64,000 bases of DNA from DATGFK01 sp040007395 (GTDB lineage Bacteria > Chloroflexota > Anaerolineae > Aggregatilineales > UBA2796). Both the position numbers and the translations under genes were made by a program. This document shows, one piece after another, positions 1 through 8,360 of this stretch. The notes beneath the pieces were generated by a model. The model did no database searches and was not told where the DNA came from. It saw nothing but the letters and a program-made list of their open reading frames with translations. Numbering within the stretch: the first letter of the stretch is position 1; each line of letters opens with the position of its first letter. The stretch is from NCBI GenBank assembly GCA_040007395.1, contig JBDTVG010000007.1, positions 24,249 through 88,248 on the forward strand. The letters are read 5' to 3'.

Positions 1-355
1 ACTGGGGCGGGCGTGTTTGAGTGACTGGCGCATAATCGTCAGTGCGAAGAAAAGCGACATGTTGTCCGTTGGGAGATGGATTCTGGTTAAACGAATTGTT
101 GTATACGATATTACCCTTCAACGGTTCCGCATGTGAGCCATCAGCATCCATAATAACGTTACCCAAAGCAATGCGATATGGATATCGGGCAAGGTCAGCA
201 CGCAGTGCTTCGGTGCAGGGTGTTTCCGTCTGAAAATATTGCTGTAATGAGATACCCACATAAAACAGGATTATGGCGATAATCGCTAAAAATGTGCCGT
301 ACCGCCAGATACGATTGGTATAGACTTTCTGAAACTTTTGCTTTATCGTCAACAT
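1..355 (-). CDS. Membrane-anchored PD40/TolB-like protein, cut by the left edge
   Basis: An open frame runs without interruption from an ATG at 355 on the minus strand to the left edge, giving about 118 residues. It starts MLTIKQKFQKVYTN and has one strongly hydrophobic segment at about residues 21-38 with a basic N-terminus, so it looks like a signal anchor. Near the edge the motif NPSPNGQHVAFLR resembles the SPDGKxIAF strand of PD40/TolB-type beta-propeller repeats, which suggests the missing part is an extracytoplasmic propeller. A second propeller protein of this kind lies at 25688-26929. The family call rests on one repeat; the open frame and membrane anchor are directly visible. Confidence 0.55.
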   Translation of the reverse strand, partial: MLTIKQKFQKVYTNRIWRYGTFLAIIAIILFYVGISLQQYFQTETPCTEALRADLARYPYRIALGNVIMDADGSHAEPLKGNIVYNNSFNQNPSPNGQHVAFLRTDDYAPVTQTRPPQ

Positions 356-398
356 GCTGGACGTGACTTGAGCCTCTTTATGCTGATCCTTATCCCTA

Positions 399-418
399 AA
401 CTGAGTGTCTACTCAGTT
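399..418. repeat. 8-bp perfect hairpin over the transposase stop codon
   Basis: AACTGAGT, a 4-nt loop GTCT and ACTCAGTT form a perfect inverted repeat that contains the TAG stop of the IS66 transposase. There is no T-tract. It may be the subterminal structure of the insertion sequence or a weak terminator. Confidence 0.5.
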
Positions 419-1964
419 GCCTGAACCGGGATGAAAGCGGGCAAATAGGGAGTACCTCTTAACGCATGAAATAGCACATCTAGGACACACTGACCATTCT
501 TGCGAGCCGTCGAGATGTAGCTTCTGATTTGGCAAAAGGCGTTCGCACCATTGATACTGCGAAATCCACCAGATACCTTTTGTTGTACCTTGACCATGCG
601 AATATCGCGTTCAGCCAAGTTGTTGTCAAAAGGTACCGAAAAATCATACAGAAAAGCCAATACTTTGTCTTTATGACTGATAAGCCGATCTAGCAAATTA
701 CGGGCAGGGGATTGTTTAAGCCGCCCGCGCTGATTGGGTCGTCGGACTGGCGGGGGATTGGCTTGTACGCCGTCTTCGATAATCAAATTGTAACACTGCT
801 CGAAAGCGGCCAGTTGCAGTTTAGATAGGGTTGATTGGCCTTGACTTTTGGCCTCATCGACCTTTTCCTTCATATTAAGCAGCAAATCGAGAAAATCCGT
901 TGCCCATGCTTGCGCCTGGCGCTCAATGAGAAATATCAGTTCCCTCACCAGATGGGCATTGCATAAGCCGTGTTTGGCAGCCAGATAGGTCAGGTATGGC
1001 AGCCACGCATCATGAATACTCCAACCCGTTCGCTTGGGCAGTATCCCAATGGCCTCTGTCGCGTCCCCACCGCGTTTCGGATGGATTTCATAGTACGTGA
1101 CCTGTTCGGTACTGGCCGAGTGCAGCCACACCAACTTGCCGTTCACACGAGCGCCCGTCTCGTCAAAGTGGACGGGGGCTTCCGTCTCTGTCAAGAATAC
1201 TTTGACCAGTTCATTACTCGATGCGACCTGTTCCGCAACCTCACTTGCGGCCGCATACACTGTCCCGTCGGAAACAGGTTGTTGATACAATTCGCTCATG
1301 ATTTCAGCAGTGCGTTCCAGCGGAATAAAGTGGTACACATTGAAGAATACCATCTGCGCCCGAAAACGCGGCCCGTACTGCGTCGGTTGGCTCACTTCCG
1401 CCGGAAATTCGGCATGAGTAGCCTGTCCACACACCGGACACCGCTTCATCTCAGCTTGATGTTCGGTCACCTCCAACGCCACTTCTGGCAAGTCAAACAC
1501 TTGCCGCTTTTCAACTTTAGTCACCTCAACCTCAGTCAAATTCGTATGACAGTTTTGGCATTCAATGACTGGATATACTTTGATATGGCAAGGGCTAGCC
1601 TCTGGCTCTAATCGATACCCAATATGCCCCACCTGCCCGCCGCTTGGTTTGCCACTTCGCTCTCGTCTACTCTTTGGTACTCGTTTTTCAAAGCCATCGC
1701 TCGATGGCGGTTTGCTGCTGTTTTGGCTGTTCTTGGCGATTTGATCTTCCATTTTTTGGAGCCGCGCTTCCAAATCACGGATTATTCCTGTTTGTCTCTC
1801 AAACAGCGCTTGTACTGCCACTTTCCCCTGCTCGCAGGCAGCGTCTATTTCATCATGTGTGGCTAACTTTGTAGGTTTCATAGCCACCATTATCCATCCC
1901 TATCGCTTGAGGTCAAGTCATTTTCTACATCAGGTTTACCTGCTATGGGGCTAAGCAGTTACAC
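405..1964 (-). mobile_element. IS66-family insertion sequence (ends approximate)
   Basis: A single intact transposase gene fills almost the whole element. Candidate imperfect terminal inverted repeats are GTGTCTACTCAGTTGCC at 405-421 and, on the other strand, GTGTAACTGCTTAGCC ending at 1964; with one gap they agree at about 11 of 16 positions. The 8-bp flanks (TAAACTGA and CCGCGGTA) do not match, so no target-site duplication supports these ends. Length (about 1.56 kb) and single-ORF design fit the ISBst12-like branch, which lacks the tnpA/tnpB accessory genes. The element sits upstream of the left-edge membrane gene and transcribes towards it. Confidence 0.6.
409..1890 (-). CDS. IS66-family transposase
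   Basis: This DDE transposase of 493 residues catalyses cut-and-paste or copy movement of its own element. The N-terminus has a coiled coil (about residues 28-55) followed by NSQNSSKPPSSDG, the hallmark of the IS66 N-terminal region. A zinc-finger pair (CQNC near 110 and CPVC near 150) comes next. The catalytic core shows HFDETG (first Asp), SIHDAWLPY (second Asp) and PFDNNLAERDIRM (Glu), so all acidic residues are present. The length is full and no frameshift or stop is visible, so it may be active. Either ATG in MVAMKP could start it. The stop codon lies inside the candidate left terminal repeat. Confidence 0.9.
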   Translation of the reverse strand: MVAMKPTKLATHDEIDAACEQGKVAVQALFERQTGIIRDLEARLQKMEDQIAKNSQNSSKPPSSDGFEKRVPKSRRERSGKPSGGQVGHIGYRLEPEASPCHIKVYPVIECQNCHTNLTEVEVTKVEKRQVFDLPEVALEVTEHQAEMKRCPVCGQATHAEFPAEVSQPTQYGPRFRAQMVFFNVYHFIPLERTAEIMSELYQQPVSDGTVYAAASEVAEQVASSNELVKVFLTETEAPVHFDETGARVNGKLVWLHSASTEQVTYYEIHPKRGGDATEAIGILPKRTGWSIHDAWLPYLTYLAAKHGLCNAHLVRELIFLIERQAQAWATDFLDLLLNMKEKVDEAKSQGQSTLSKLQLAAFEQCYNLIIEDGVQANPPPVRRPNQRGRLKQSPARNLLDRLISHKDKVLAFLYDFSVPFDNNLAERDIRMVKVQQKVSGGFRSINGANAFCQIRSYISTARKNGQCVLDVLFHALRGTPYLPAFIPVQATE

Positions 1965-2018
1965 CCGCGGTAAGTATGTTTGCCCAGCCAGCGAGAATCT
2001 TGTCCGTAGACCGCTAAC

Positions 2019-2528
2019 TCACCACTCACCGGCATAGCGAATATCGTAAGGCACGGTGATTTTTTCTACCCCGACCCGTCTTAGCTCGACAAGCTGGCGC
2101 ATGTGCAGATTGTCATGCGCCACCCAAGAACCCAGCAGGTCGCCAGCTTTCCTTTCACCATAGGGCGATATATGGCTGGCATTCCAATTTGCCGATTCCA
2201 GACCCTTCAGGAAGACTAATGATTTAGCACGCTCTGCCAGAAAGTCGTTTAGTGATTGCTCAAGATCGCGCTCGTTGTACTTCCGTTCTGTGACCCAAGC
2301 GTCTGGATGAATCGGAGGCCATTCCTCGCCGGGACGGTTCAGCGTGAGATCGACGCGCAGTCGAAAGTCATCGCGTTCCTCATCGACTAGATGACAGACA
2401 ACCTCAAGGATCGACCATGACTCAGGCGTTGGCTTGACCTGTGCCTCGGCCTGCGTGATACCCATGACGAGTGCGCGGATTATTTCCGCGCCGTGCGCTA
2501 GATCTTGATAAAGCGTTTCAAAGTCCAT
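2019..2528 (-). CDS. DinB-fold (DinB_2) protein
   Basis: A small cytosolic four-helix-bundle protein of 169 residues in the DinB/YfiT superfamily, whose members are often metal-dependent thiol transferases or are uncharacterised. Visible signatures are ESWSILEVVCHLVDEERDD, with the first metal-type His, and SWVAHDNLHMRQLVEL, with the HDxxHxxQ motif that usually supplies the other two His ligands. The longest ORF starts with TTG at 2549, but GAGGG lies 8 nt before the ATG at 2528, so that start is preferred. It stands alone between the insertion sequence and a membrane protein, so context gives no substrate. A second DinB-fold gene lies at 7771. Confidence 0.75.
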   Translation of the reverse strand: MDFETLYQDLAHGAEIIRALVMGITQAEAQVKPTPESWSILEVVCHLVDEERDDFRLRVDLTLNRPGEEWPPIHPDAWVTERKYNERDLEQSLNDFLAERAKSLVFLKGLESANWNASHISPYGERKAGDLLGSWVAHDNLHMRQLVELRRVGVEKITVPYDIRYAGEW

Positions 2529-2630
2529 GTGCATATCCCTCGATAACAATAGAGGGCAAAATATACCACGCCCCCAAGTCTATGACTGCATTAACGTGAA
2601 TTCGGGCAAGGCAAGTATGGCTTTTGTGGG

Positions 2631-3254
2631 CTACCCGTTTTGATCGTCCAATGGTTCATCCAACCCGTTAAGCTGAATATGGAGCGCGGCTACGACTCGC
2701 GCCAGATCGGCTAGCTCCTGCCGATGCGCGTCGGCACTTCTGATCATCGCTTCATGGGCTTCCCGCGCCAGTTCGCGATCCGCGTCCTGCATTTTTTCCA
2801 TCCGCATAATCAGCATCGTTTGAATAGAATCTAGCGACACACTCATATTTTGCAGCACCTCACGATGAATTTCGTTGAGGTGGTCGTGGATCTGCTGGAT
2901 AGCTTCGTGGTCGGCCTGAGAGCGTGCGTCATTACGTGCTTCATGCGCTCTGGCGATCTCCTCACGCCGACGGCTCGCGATTCGGCTGCGTGTTTCGCCA
3001 ATCGTTGAATACAATAAAACGGTGCTGCTCACCACCACCGACATAACATTGAGATAGCCATTGGCTGCAAAGCCAAACGCCGTGTTATCGGCAAACATGA
3101 TCAGCGGAATAAGCAGCAGCAGGGTCGCCAAAATCGTGACTCGGTTGGTTAGGAAGCGTACCGGGTAAGGCAGCACATATTTATCAAGAAATATATTTAT
3201 GTGGTGCATCACACCATCGGGCGCGGCTAAAGGAACAGAGGGAATGGCAGACAT
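2631..3254 (-). CDS. Two-TM membrane protein with a long coiled coil
   Basis: Function not recognised. The protein has 207 residues. Two hydrophobic segments (about 40-57 and 66-84, LATLLLLIPLIMF and NVMSVVVSSTVLLY) are followed by a charged helical stretch from about 90 to 190 rich in Arg, Glu, Ala and His with heptad-like spacing, so a membrane-anchored cytoplasmic coiled coil is likely. The layout recalls DUF1003-type or low-affinity iron permease-like membrane proteins, but no diagnostic motif was found. GGAG lies 7 nt upstream of the ATG. It is a single gene with no obvious partners. Confidence 0.55.
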   Translation of the reverse strand: MSAIPSVPLAAPDGVMHHINIFLDKYVLPYPVRFLTNRVTILATLLLLIPLIMFADNTAFGFAANGYLNVMSVVVSSTVLLYSTIGETRSRIASRRREEIARAHEARNDARSQADHEAIQQIHDHLNEIHREVLQNMSVSLDSIQTMLIMRMEKMQDADRELAREAHEAMIRSADAHRQELADLARVVAALHIQLNGLDEPLDDQNG

Positions 3255-3614
3255 CGTTATTCTCCAGTGTGTGGGTTATTGGCAAGGATGCGTGCATTGT
3301 CCTAAGTGACCAATACCAATGGGTAAAAAAATGATTGCTCATGGAACAGACTCAAGCCTAGTGAGATTTTGCGGGCGAGATGCCCTCAAAAATAGGGGTT
3401 TATATTGGGTTCTCAGTGAGGAGTGGTGCAAGGTTGCTTACGAGTCATAGGAATGGCATATCGTAAAGAAACCATTTAGCCTACTTTCTTAAACTAATGA
3501 TAGGCATTACAAAGATCTCACAATATTGCCGAAAATGAATTTTGTAAAGTTGACATTGCATGAATTAAGCATAAACTAATCATATTGCACTAATACAGCA
3601 CTGATGAGGTGAAA
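3255..3614. other. Intergenic region before the P450 gene
   Basis: About 360 bp between divergent genes. The right third is AT-rich and carries a candidate promoter for the P450 gene (separate entry). No ORF, RNA gene or dispersed repeat was recognised in the rest. Confidence 0.5.
3550..3577 (+). promoter_or_regulatory. Candidate sigma-70 promoter of the P450 gene
   Basis: TTGACA at 3550-3555 and TAAACT at 3572-3577 (4 of 6 to consensus) are spaced 16 nt, about 40 nt before the start codon. Confidence 0.4.
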
Positions 3615-5003
3615 ATGTCTAAGTTGCCGATAACGCGAGTGGTACTACCGCCCGGCCCGAAGACTACACTCGTGGGATCGATTTTTTCGATGATGTGGGG
3701 ACGAAAAGACACCTTAAAATTTTTCACTTCGCTGGCGCACGACTATGGTGATATTTCCTATATCCGACAAGGACCAGTCCATATTTATTCGATCAACCAT
3801 CCCGACTATGTGCATGAAGTGCTCGTTACACAAGCGGCGCACTTCCATAAAACGGCGCTAGCCAAACGCGGTATGGGGCGTTTTCTAGGCAATGGCCTAT
3901 TGGTCAGCGATGGCGAATTCTGGAAACGGCAGCGCAAGTTGGTACAGCCGGCTTTTCACCATAAGCGCATCGAAGCCTATGCTCAGGTAATGGTTGACTA
4001 TACGCAAACGATGCTCAACCGCTGGCAAAATGGCGCAGAATACGACATCGATCAGGAGATGATGAAGCTCACGCTAACCATTATCGCCCGCACGATGTTC
4101 GATACCGATGTGTCCGATTCGGCTAACAATGTCTGGCAGGCGCTGACCACCTTGCAAGAGATCGTGTTGAAGACGTTCAGTGCAACTATCCCCATGCCTG
4201 AGTGGGTACCCAGTGCGTTGAACCGACGGGCCGACCACGCCATCAAGGTGCTGGACGATCTGATCATGGAGATTATCAACGAACGGCGTGCTTCGCGGGA
4301 AGACAAGGGCGATCTGCTGTCGATGCTGCTTATCGCTGCCGATGACGACGACGGTGGACACATGACCGACAAGCAGGTGCGCGATGAGGCGATGACGCTG
4401 TTTCTGGCGGGGCATGAGACCGCTGCCAATACGCTGACGTGGGCTTGGTATGTGCTGTCACAGCATCCAGAGATCGAAGCCAAACTAATCGACGAACTAA
4501 ACACCGTACTTAATGGTCGCGCCCCTACCATGCAAGACCTGCCGAACTTGGCTTATACAACGATGATAATCAAAGAGACGCTGCGACTCTACCCCCCGGC
4601 GTGGAGCACAGGCCGCGAACCGATTGAGGACGTGATGATCGGTGACTACAAGATCAAAAAAGGCAGTCTGATCCTGTTCAGCCCCTACACAATGCAGCGT
4701 GACCCTCGTTTTTTTGAGAAGCCGGATAAATTTGACCCGGAACGCTTCACCGAAGAAAACGAAAAGAAAATCCCGCGTTTCGCCTATTTCCCGTTTGGGG
4801 GTGGCGCTCGCGTCTGTATCGGTCAACAGTTTGCCCTAATGGAAGCGACCTTGCTCTTAGCGACGATGGCACAGCGTGTACGTCTCACCTTGGCTCCCAA
4901 TCAACAGGTCGAAATTGATGTGTTGATGTCGCTGCGGGTGAAGAACGGTCTTCGTATGAAAATGACCACCCGTGAACCAATGGCTATGCCAGTTCTGGCC
5001 TAA
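3615..5003 (+). CDS. Cytochrome P450
   Basis: A soluble haem-thiolate monooxygenase of 462 residues, full length for a bacterial P450. All signature elements are present: the I-helix oxygen-activation motif AGHET (265-269), the K-helix ExxR pair (E321-R324), and the haem loop FPFGGGARVCIG with the axial Cys at about 401. The sequence resembles the bacterial CYP4/CYP102-like branch more than camphor-type P450s, which suggests a hydrophobic or fatty-acid-like substrate; this is inference. No ferredoxin or reductase gene is adjacent, so electrons must come from elsewhere. GAGG lies 5 nt before the ATG at 3615; the GTG at 3609 overlaps this site and is less likely. It is monocistronic, with a hairpin after the stop. 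Confidence 0.93.
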   Translation: MSKLPITRVVLPPGPKTTLVGSIFSMMWGRKDTLKFFTSLAHDYGDISYIRQGPVHIYSINHPDYVHEVLVTQAAHFHKTALAKRGMGRFLGNGLLVSDGEFWKRQRKLVQPAFHHKRIEAYAQVMVDYTQTMLNRWQNGAEYDIDQEMMKLTLTIIARTMFDTDVSDSANNVWQALTTLQEIVLKTFSATIPMPEWVPSALNRRADHAIKVLDDLIMEIINERRASREDKGDLLSMLLIAADDDDGGHMTDKQVRDEAMTLFLAGHETAANTLTWAWYVLSQHPEIEAKLIDELNTVLNGRAPTMQDLPNLAYTTMIIKETLRLYPPAWSTGREPIEDVMIGDYKIKKGSLILFSPYTMQRDPRFFEKPDKFDPERFTEENEKKIPRFAYFPFGGGARVCIGQQFALMEATLLLATMAQRVRLTLAPNQQVEIDVLMSLRVKNGLRMKMTTREPMAMPVLA

Positions 5004-5026
5004 TCGACATTATTCTGAATTGTGCG

Positions 5027-5054
5027 GGCTGGATAGACTATAAATCCAGCCTTT
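5027..5054 (+). terminator. Probable terminator after the P450 gene
   Basis: GGCTGGAT and ATCCAGCC form an 8-bp stem with a 9-nt loop, followed by TTTGAG. The T-tract is short, so strength is uncertain. Confidence 0.45.
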
Positions 5055-5121
5055 GAGTCATAAACGGACGACCTGCAACGTCTGGTAGATCAGTGAATGT
5101 ACCGCACTCAACCGCTTTCAT

Positions 5122-5188
5122 GGGTAGGTAGTGCCAACAATGCCGGGGCGAGGCTTGCCGCGCCCGCCGAAATAATCAAAAACCTACT
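5122..5188. repeat. Degenerate GCNNGC intergenic hairpin
   Basis: GGGCGaGGC-TT-GCCgCGCCC forms a near-perfect hairpin with the GCTTGC apex found in other copies. It is followed by a tail ending AATAATCAAAAAC that matches the tail of the copy near 61365. It lies in the 418-bp gap before the pentose operon. Confidence 0.5.
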
Positions 5189-5280
5189 GTTGAAAACCTC
5201 TCGACCCCTCGTCGATGTGGGCGAGGCACTAGGGTAAGAATGATTTTGCTAAGTTTGTCCTACCCATGTCCTAATTATCG

Positions 5281-5309
5281 TTGACACGCTATTATAGGTG
5301 TGGTAGATT
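5281..5309 (+). promoter_or_regulatory. Promoter of the pentose catabolic operon
   Basis: A perfect TTGACA at 5281-5286 and TAGATT at 5304-5309 (4 of 6) are separated by 17 nt. The LacI-type operator begins 1 nt after the -10 box, a position that would block RNA polymerase. Confidence 0.65.
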
Positions 5310-5310
5310 C

Positions 5311-5330
5311 ATTTGTGAGCGCTCACAAAT
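5311..5330 (+). promoter_or_regulatory. LacI-family operator, perfect 20-bp palindrome
   Basis: ATTTGTGAGCGCTCACAAAT is perfectly self-complementary and differs from the ideal symmetric lac operator (AATTGTGAGCGCTCACAATT) only at outer positions. It carries the central CG typical of LacI/GalR regulators and overlaps the expected transcription start. No LacI-family gene lies in the window, so the repressor must be encoded elsewhere. The likely inducer is a pentose or its derivative. Confidence 0.8.
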
Positions 5331-5421
5331 TAGTCGAATATTGATAATTAGGGTTGCCAATAGTGGCGCAAATTCCACAAAAACTGGAAAATAGCTTCAA
5401 AAAACAGGACGGAAAATTTTT

Positions 5422-7083
5422 ATGTATACAATTGGTATCGATTACGGAACCGAATCGGGGCGTGCATTGTTGGTTGACACCCGTGATGGTCGCGAAGTCG
5501 CCACAGCCGTGTATCCCTATGCTAACGGTGTAATTGACGAACATCTGCCGGGAAGCAGCCAACCCCTGCCACCCGACTGGGCCTTGCAAGACCCACAAGA
5601 TTATATCGATGTGCTCAAGCATACGATTCCCGCTGTCCTCAAGCAAAGCGGAGTCAAGCCCGAAGAAGTAGCTGGTATCGCCATTGACTTCACGGCTTGC
5701 ACGATGCTGCCCACCCAGCGCGACGGCACGCCACTCTGCTTCACCGACCAATGGCGCAGCAATCCGCATTCATGGGTCAAGCTCTGGAAGCACCATGCCG
5801 CCCAACCACAAGCCGATCAGATCAACCAGACGGCACGCCAACGCAGCGAGGGCTGGTTGCAGCGCTACGGTGGCAAGATCTCGTCTGAATGGTTCTTCAG
5901 CAAAGCCCTTCAGATTCTCCAAGAAGCACCAGATGTCTACGCCGCCGCCGATAGACTCATCGAGGCTACCGACTGGGTAATCTGGCAGCTAACGGGAGTC
6001 GAGACTCGCAACGCCTGCACAGCGGGCTACAAAGCGATGGTGCAGGATACGCACTTTCCATCGAATGATTATTTCGCGGCGCTTGATCCGCGTTTTGCCG
6101 ACGTGGTCGATACCCGCATGAGCCGCACGTTCGCCCAATTGGGAGATCGGGCGGGGGGCTTGACTGAACAAGCGGCCCAGTGGACTGGCCTCCCCACTGG
6201 TATTCCGGTTGCCGTCGCCAATGTTGACGCTCATGTGACTGTCCCCGCCGTCAAGGTGACGGAACCGGGGCGCATGGTCATGATTATGGGAACTTCGACG
6301 TGCCATATGCTGCTCGATACGGCTGTGCATACGGTAGAAGGCATGTGCGGAGTCGTCCCTGATGGCATTATTCCGGGCTTTTCCGGTTACGAAGCGGGCC
6401 AAAGCGGTGTCGGTGATATTTTCGCGTGGTTCGTGGAAAACGCCGTGCCGCCCGAATATCACGACGCGGCGAAAGCGGCAGGCGTGGATCTGCACAAGTA
6501 TCTGGAAACGGAAGCCGCCAAACAGCGCCCTGGCGAATCGGGATTGCTGGCGCTCGACTGGTGGAACGGCAACCGTTCGACGCTGGTGGATGCCGACTTG
6601 ACCGGATTGCTGATCGGTGCGACACTGGCGACTCGCGCCCCAGAAATTTATCGGGCGATGATCGAAGCGACAGCCTATGGCACGCGCACGATTATCGAAG
6701 CTTTTGAACAACGCGGCATAGCCATCAATGAACTCGTGTTGGCGGGTGGGCTGCCCGAAAAGAATCGCTTGCTGACCCAAATCTACGCCGATGTGACAGG
6801 CAAACCGATCTATCTGGCGGGTTCCAATCAAGCGCCTGCCCTTGGTTCAGCCATGCACGCGGCAGTTGCCGCCGGGATCTACCCGAATATCGGTGCAGCA
6901 GCAGCGAAAATGGGTAAGCTCAAGGATGAGGTGATCCAGCCTATCACTGACAATCAGAAGATTTACGATCTGTTGTACGCTGAATATAAGACGCTCTACG
7001 ACTATTTTGGACGGGGCGCAAACGATGTCATGAAGCGGCTCAAGCATATTAAACTTGAGATACGCGAGGGGGAAGCAGTATGA
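5422..7083 (+). CDS. araB: L-ribulokinase
   Basis: This 553-residue FGGY-family sugar kinase phosphorylates L-ribulose with ATP to L-ribulose-5-phosphate in the cytosol. The N-terminal FGGY domain opens with GIDYGTESGRALL (5-17) and includes the IDFTACTMLP segment typical of ribulokinases. The ATPase-core GTSTCHM lies near 290-296, and the C-terminal domain contains AGGLPEKNRLLTQIYAD near 441. Length matches AraB (about 550-570) and is longer than xylulokinase or glycerol kinase. The next gene, an AraD-type epimerase, overlaps by 4 bp (ATGA), so the two are translationally coupled. Expression is probably controlled by the operator at 5311. Confidence 0.93.
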   Translation: MYTIGIDYGTESGRALLVDTRDGREVATAVYPYANGVIDEHLPGSSQPLPPDWALQDPQDYIDVLKHTIPAVLKQSGVKPEEVAGIAIDFTACTMLPTQRDGTPLCFTDQWRSNPHSWVKLWKHHAAQPQADQINQTARQRSEGWLQRYGGKISSEWFFSKALQILQEAPDVYAAADRLIEATDWVIWQLTGVETRNACTAGYKAMVQDTHFPSNDYFAALDPRFADVVDTRMSRTFAQLGDRAGGLTEQAAQWTGLPTGIPVAVANVDAHVTVPAVKVTEPGRMVMIMGTSTCHMLLDTAVHTVEGMCGVVPDGIIPGFSGYEAGQSGVGDIFAWFVENAVPPEYHDAAKAAGVDLHKYLETEAAKQRPGESGLLALDWWNGNRSTLVDADLTGLLIGATLATRAPEIYRAMIEATAYGTRTIIEAFEQRGIAINELVLAGGLPEKNRLLTQIYADVTGKPIYLAGSNQAPALGSAMHAAVAAGIYPNIGAAAAKMGKLKDEVIQPITDNQKIYDLLYAEYKTLYDYFGRGANDVMKRLKHIKLEIREGEAV

Positions 7084-7730
7084 TTTTGCGACGGTTACGT
7101 GAAGAAGTCTGTGAACTGCACGCTGCGTTACCAGACAATCACCTTGTCGCTTGGACTTCGGGCAATGTCAGCGCCCGCGACCCGGAAAGCGGTTTGGTCG
7201 TGATCAAGCCCAGCGGCATCCAGTTCAAGGATTTGCGACCCGACAATATGGTGGTGGTCGATGTGGACGGTCAGGTGGTGGAGGCGGATCACAAGCCTTC
7301 GTCAGATACCGCGTCACACTGCTATATTTATCGCCAGCGTTCCGATGTGTTTGGCATTGTCCATACCCACTCGCGTTATGCGACGGCTTTTGCCACACTG
7401 GGTCAACCGATCCCATGCGTGTTAACGGCGATGGCGGATGAGTTCGGTGGCGATATTCCGTGCGGCGGCTTTGCGCTCATCGGTGGTGAGGAGATCGGGC
7501 AAGTTGTGGTAGACTGTCTAGCAGGGTCAACCAGTCCAGCAGTGCTGCTGCAAAGTCATGGTGTATTCACGATTGGCGCAGACGCAGAAGCCGCCGTGAA
7601 AGCCGCTGTGATGACGGAAGATAACGCAGCAACCGTGTGGACGGCGATGCAGATGGGTGTCCCGCTGCCCATCTCGAAGGAAAACATCGCCAAGTTGCAC
7701 CATCGCTATACTCACGTTTACGGACAATGA
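7080..7730 (+). CDS. araD: L-ribulose-5-phosphate 4-epimerase (class II aldolase fold)
   Basis: The 216-residue enzyme converts L-ribulose-5-phosphate to D-xylulose-5-phosphate by retro-aldol/aldol chemistry, feeding the pentose phosphate pathway. Zinc ligands are visible as HTH (His95 and His97) and the SHG histidine (His160). Other family motifs are WTSGNVSAR near 25-33, KPSG near 44 and SSDTASH near 73. Length agrees with AraD/SgbE/UlaF (about 230). The ATGA overlap with araB and the pentose setting favour AraD over L-fuculose-phosphate aldolase, which shares the fold. Confidence 0.9.
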   Translation: MILRRLREEVCELHAALPDNHLVAWTSGNVSARDPESGLVVIKPSGIQFKDLRPDNMVVVDVDGQVVEADHKPSSDTASHCYIYRQRSDVFGIVHTHSRYATAFATLGQPIPCVLTAMADEFGGDIPCGGFALIGGEEIGQVVVDCLAGSTSPAVLLQSHGVFTIGADAEAAVKAAVMTEDNAATVWTAMQMGVPLPISKENIAKLHHRYTHVYGQ

Positions 7731-7770
7731 GTTTCGCCAGATGTGCTAAGTCTGTTAGGGAATACTAATA

Positions 7771-8271
7771 ATGATTTCTGAGAGTACATTGAACCAGATG
7801 CGCGAGTCGCTCCGCCAATCTCAGGGCGAACTTGTGCAAATGCTCGATAGAGTCGACGAGGCGACACTGCACCAACCGCACGGCGAGGAAAATTGGTCGT
7901 TGGCGGTTATGCTGGCCCATTTAACCGAAGCCCGCCCCTATTTTGCGCGACAGGCCGAGACTCTTATTACAACGCCGGGGACGATTGTCGGGCGCACATT
8001 GGATAATGAGCAGCGGGTCGAAGCAATCATCGACGCGCAGCGCTTTCAACTTTCGCGTGACCAGCTTAAACAGCAGTTGCTCGATAGCCACACTGTGATC
8101 ATGAGACTGCTGGCTAGTCTCAGCGAGGCACAGCTACAAATGGCTTGCACTCATGCTCGATTGGGCGCAACGACACTAGGGGATTTTATCCGGGGCAGTA
8201 TCGTTGACCATGATCAAGCCCATGTCCAGCAGGCCAAAACGTTTCTGCAAACAGGATCTTCGGCACAGTAA
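7771..8271 (+). CDS. DinB-fold (DinB_2) protein in the pentose operon
   Basis: The 166-residue protein has the DinB superfamily pattern: ENWSLAVMLAHLTEARPYF carries the first metal-type His, and IVDHDQAHVQQAKTF the HDxxHxxQ-like pair. Its enzymatic role is unknown. It lies 40 bp after araD and about 90 bp before the isomerase, on the same strand, so it is probably co-transcribed, yet no step of pentose breakdown needs it. It is only distantly similar to the DinB-fold protein at 2019-2528. A thiol-dependent detoxification role is possible from family knowledge only. Confidence 0.75.
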   Translation: MISESTLNQMRESLRQSQGELVQMLDRVDEATLHQPHGEENWSLAVMLAHLTEARPYFARQAETLITTPGTIVGRTLDNEQRVEAIIDAQRFQLSRDQLKQQLLDSHTVIMRLLASLSEAQLQMACTHARLGATTLGDFIRGSIVDHDQAHVQQAKTFLQTGSSAQ

Positions 8272-8360
8272 TGTGTCTGGGGACTTCAAGTGCTAGTCTG
8301 AACCGTTGGAAAGTTTTAGTATAGTTCGGGTATTAAGTTTATCTCAGGAGCAAAAAAGAA

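Noticed and set aside
42..233. 63-codon plus-strand frame at the left end
   Set aside because: It is antisense to the well-supported edge gene with signal anchor and has no ribosome-binding site or recognisable domain.
970..1611. 213-codon plus-strand frame inside the transposase gene
   Set aside because: Antisense shadow of the IS66 transposase; composition is Arg/His-rich with no motif.
5989..6831. 280-codon minus-strand frame inside araB
   Set aside because: Antisense shadow; the plus-strand frame has all FGGY kinase motifs.
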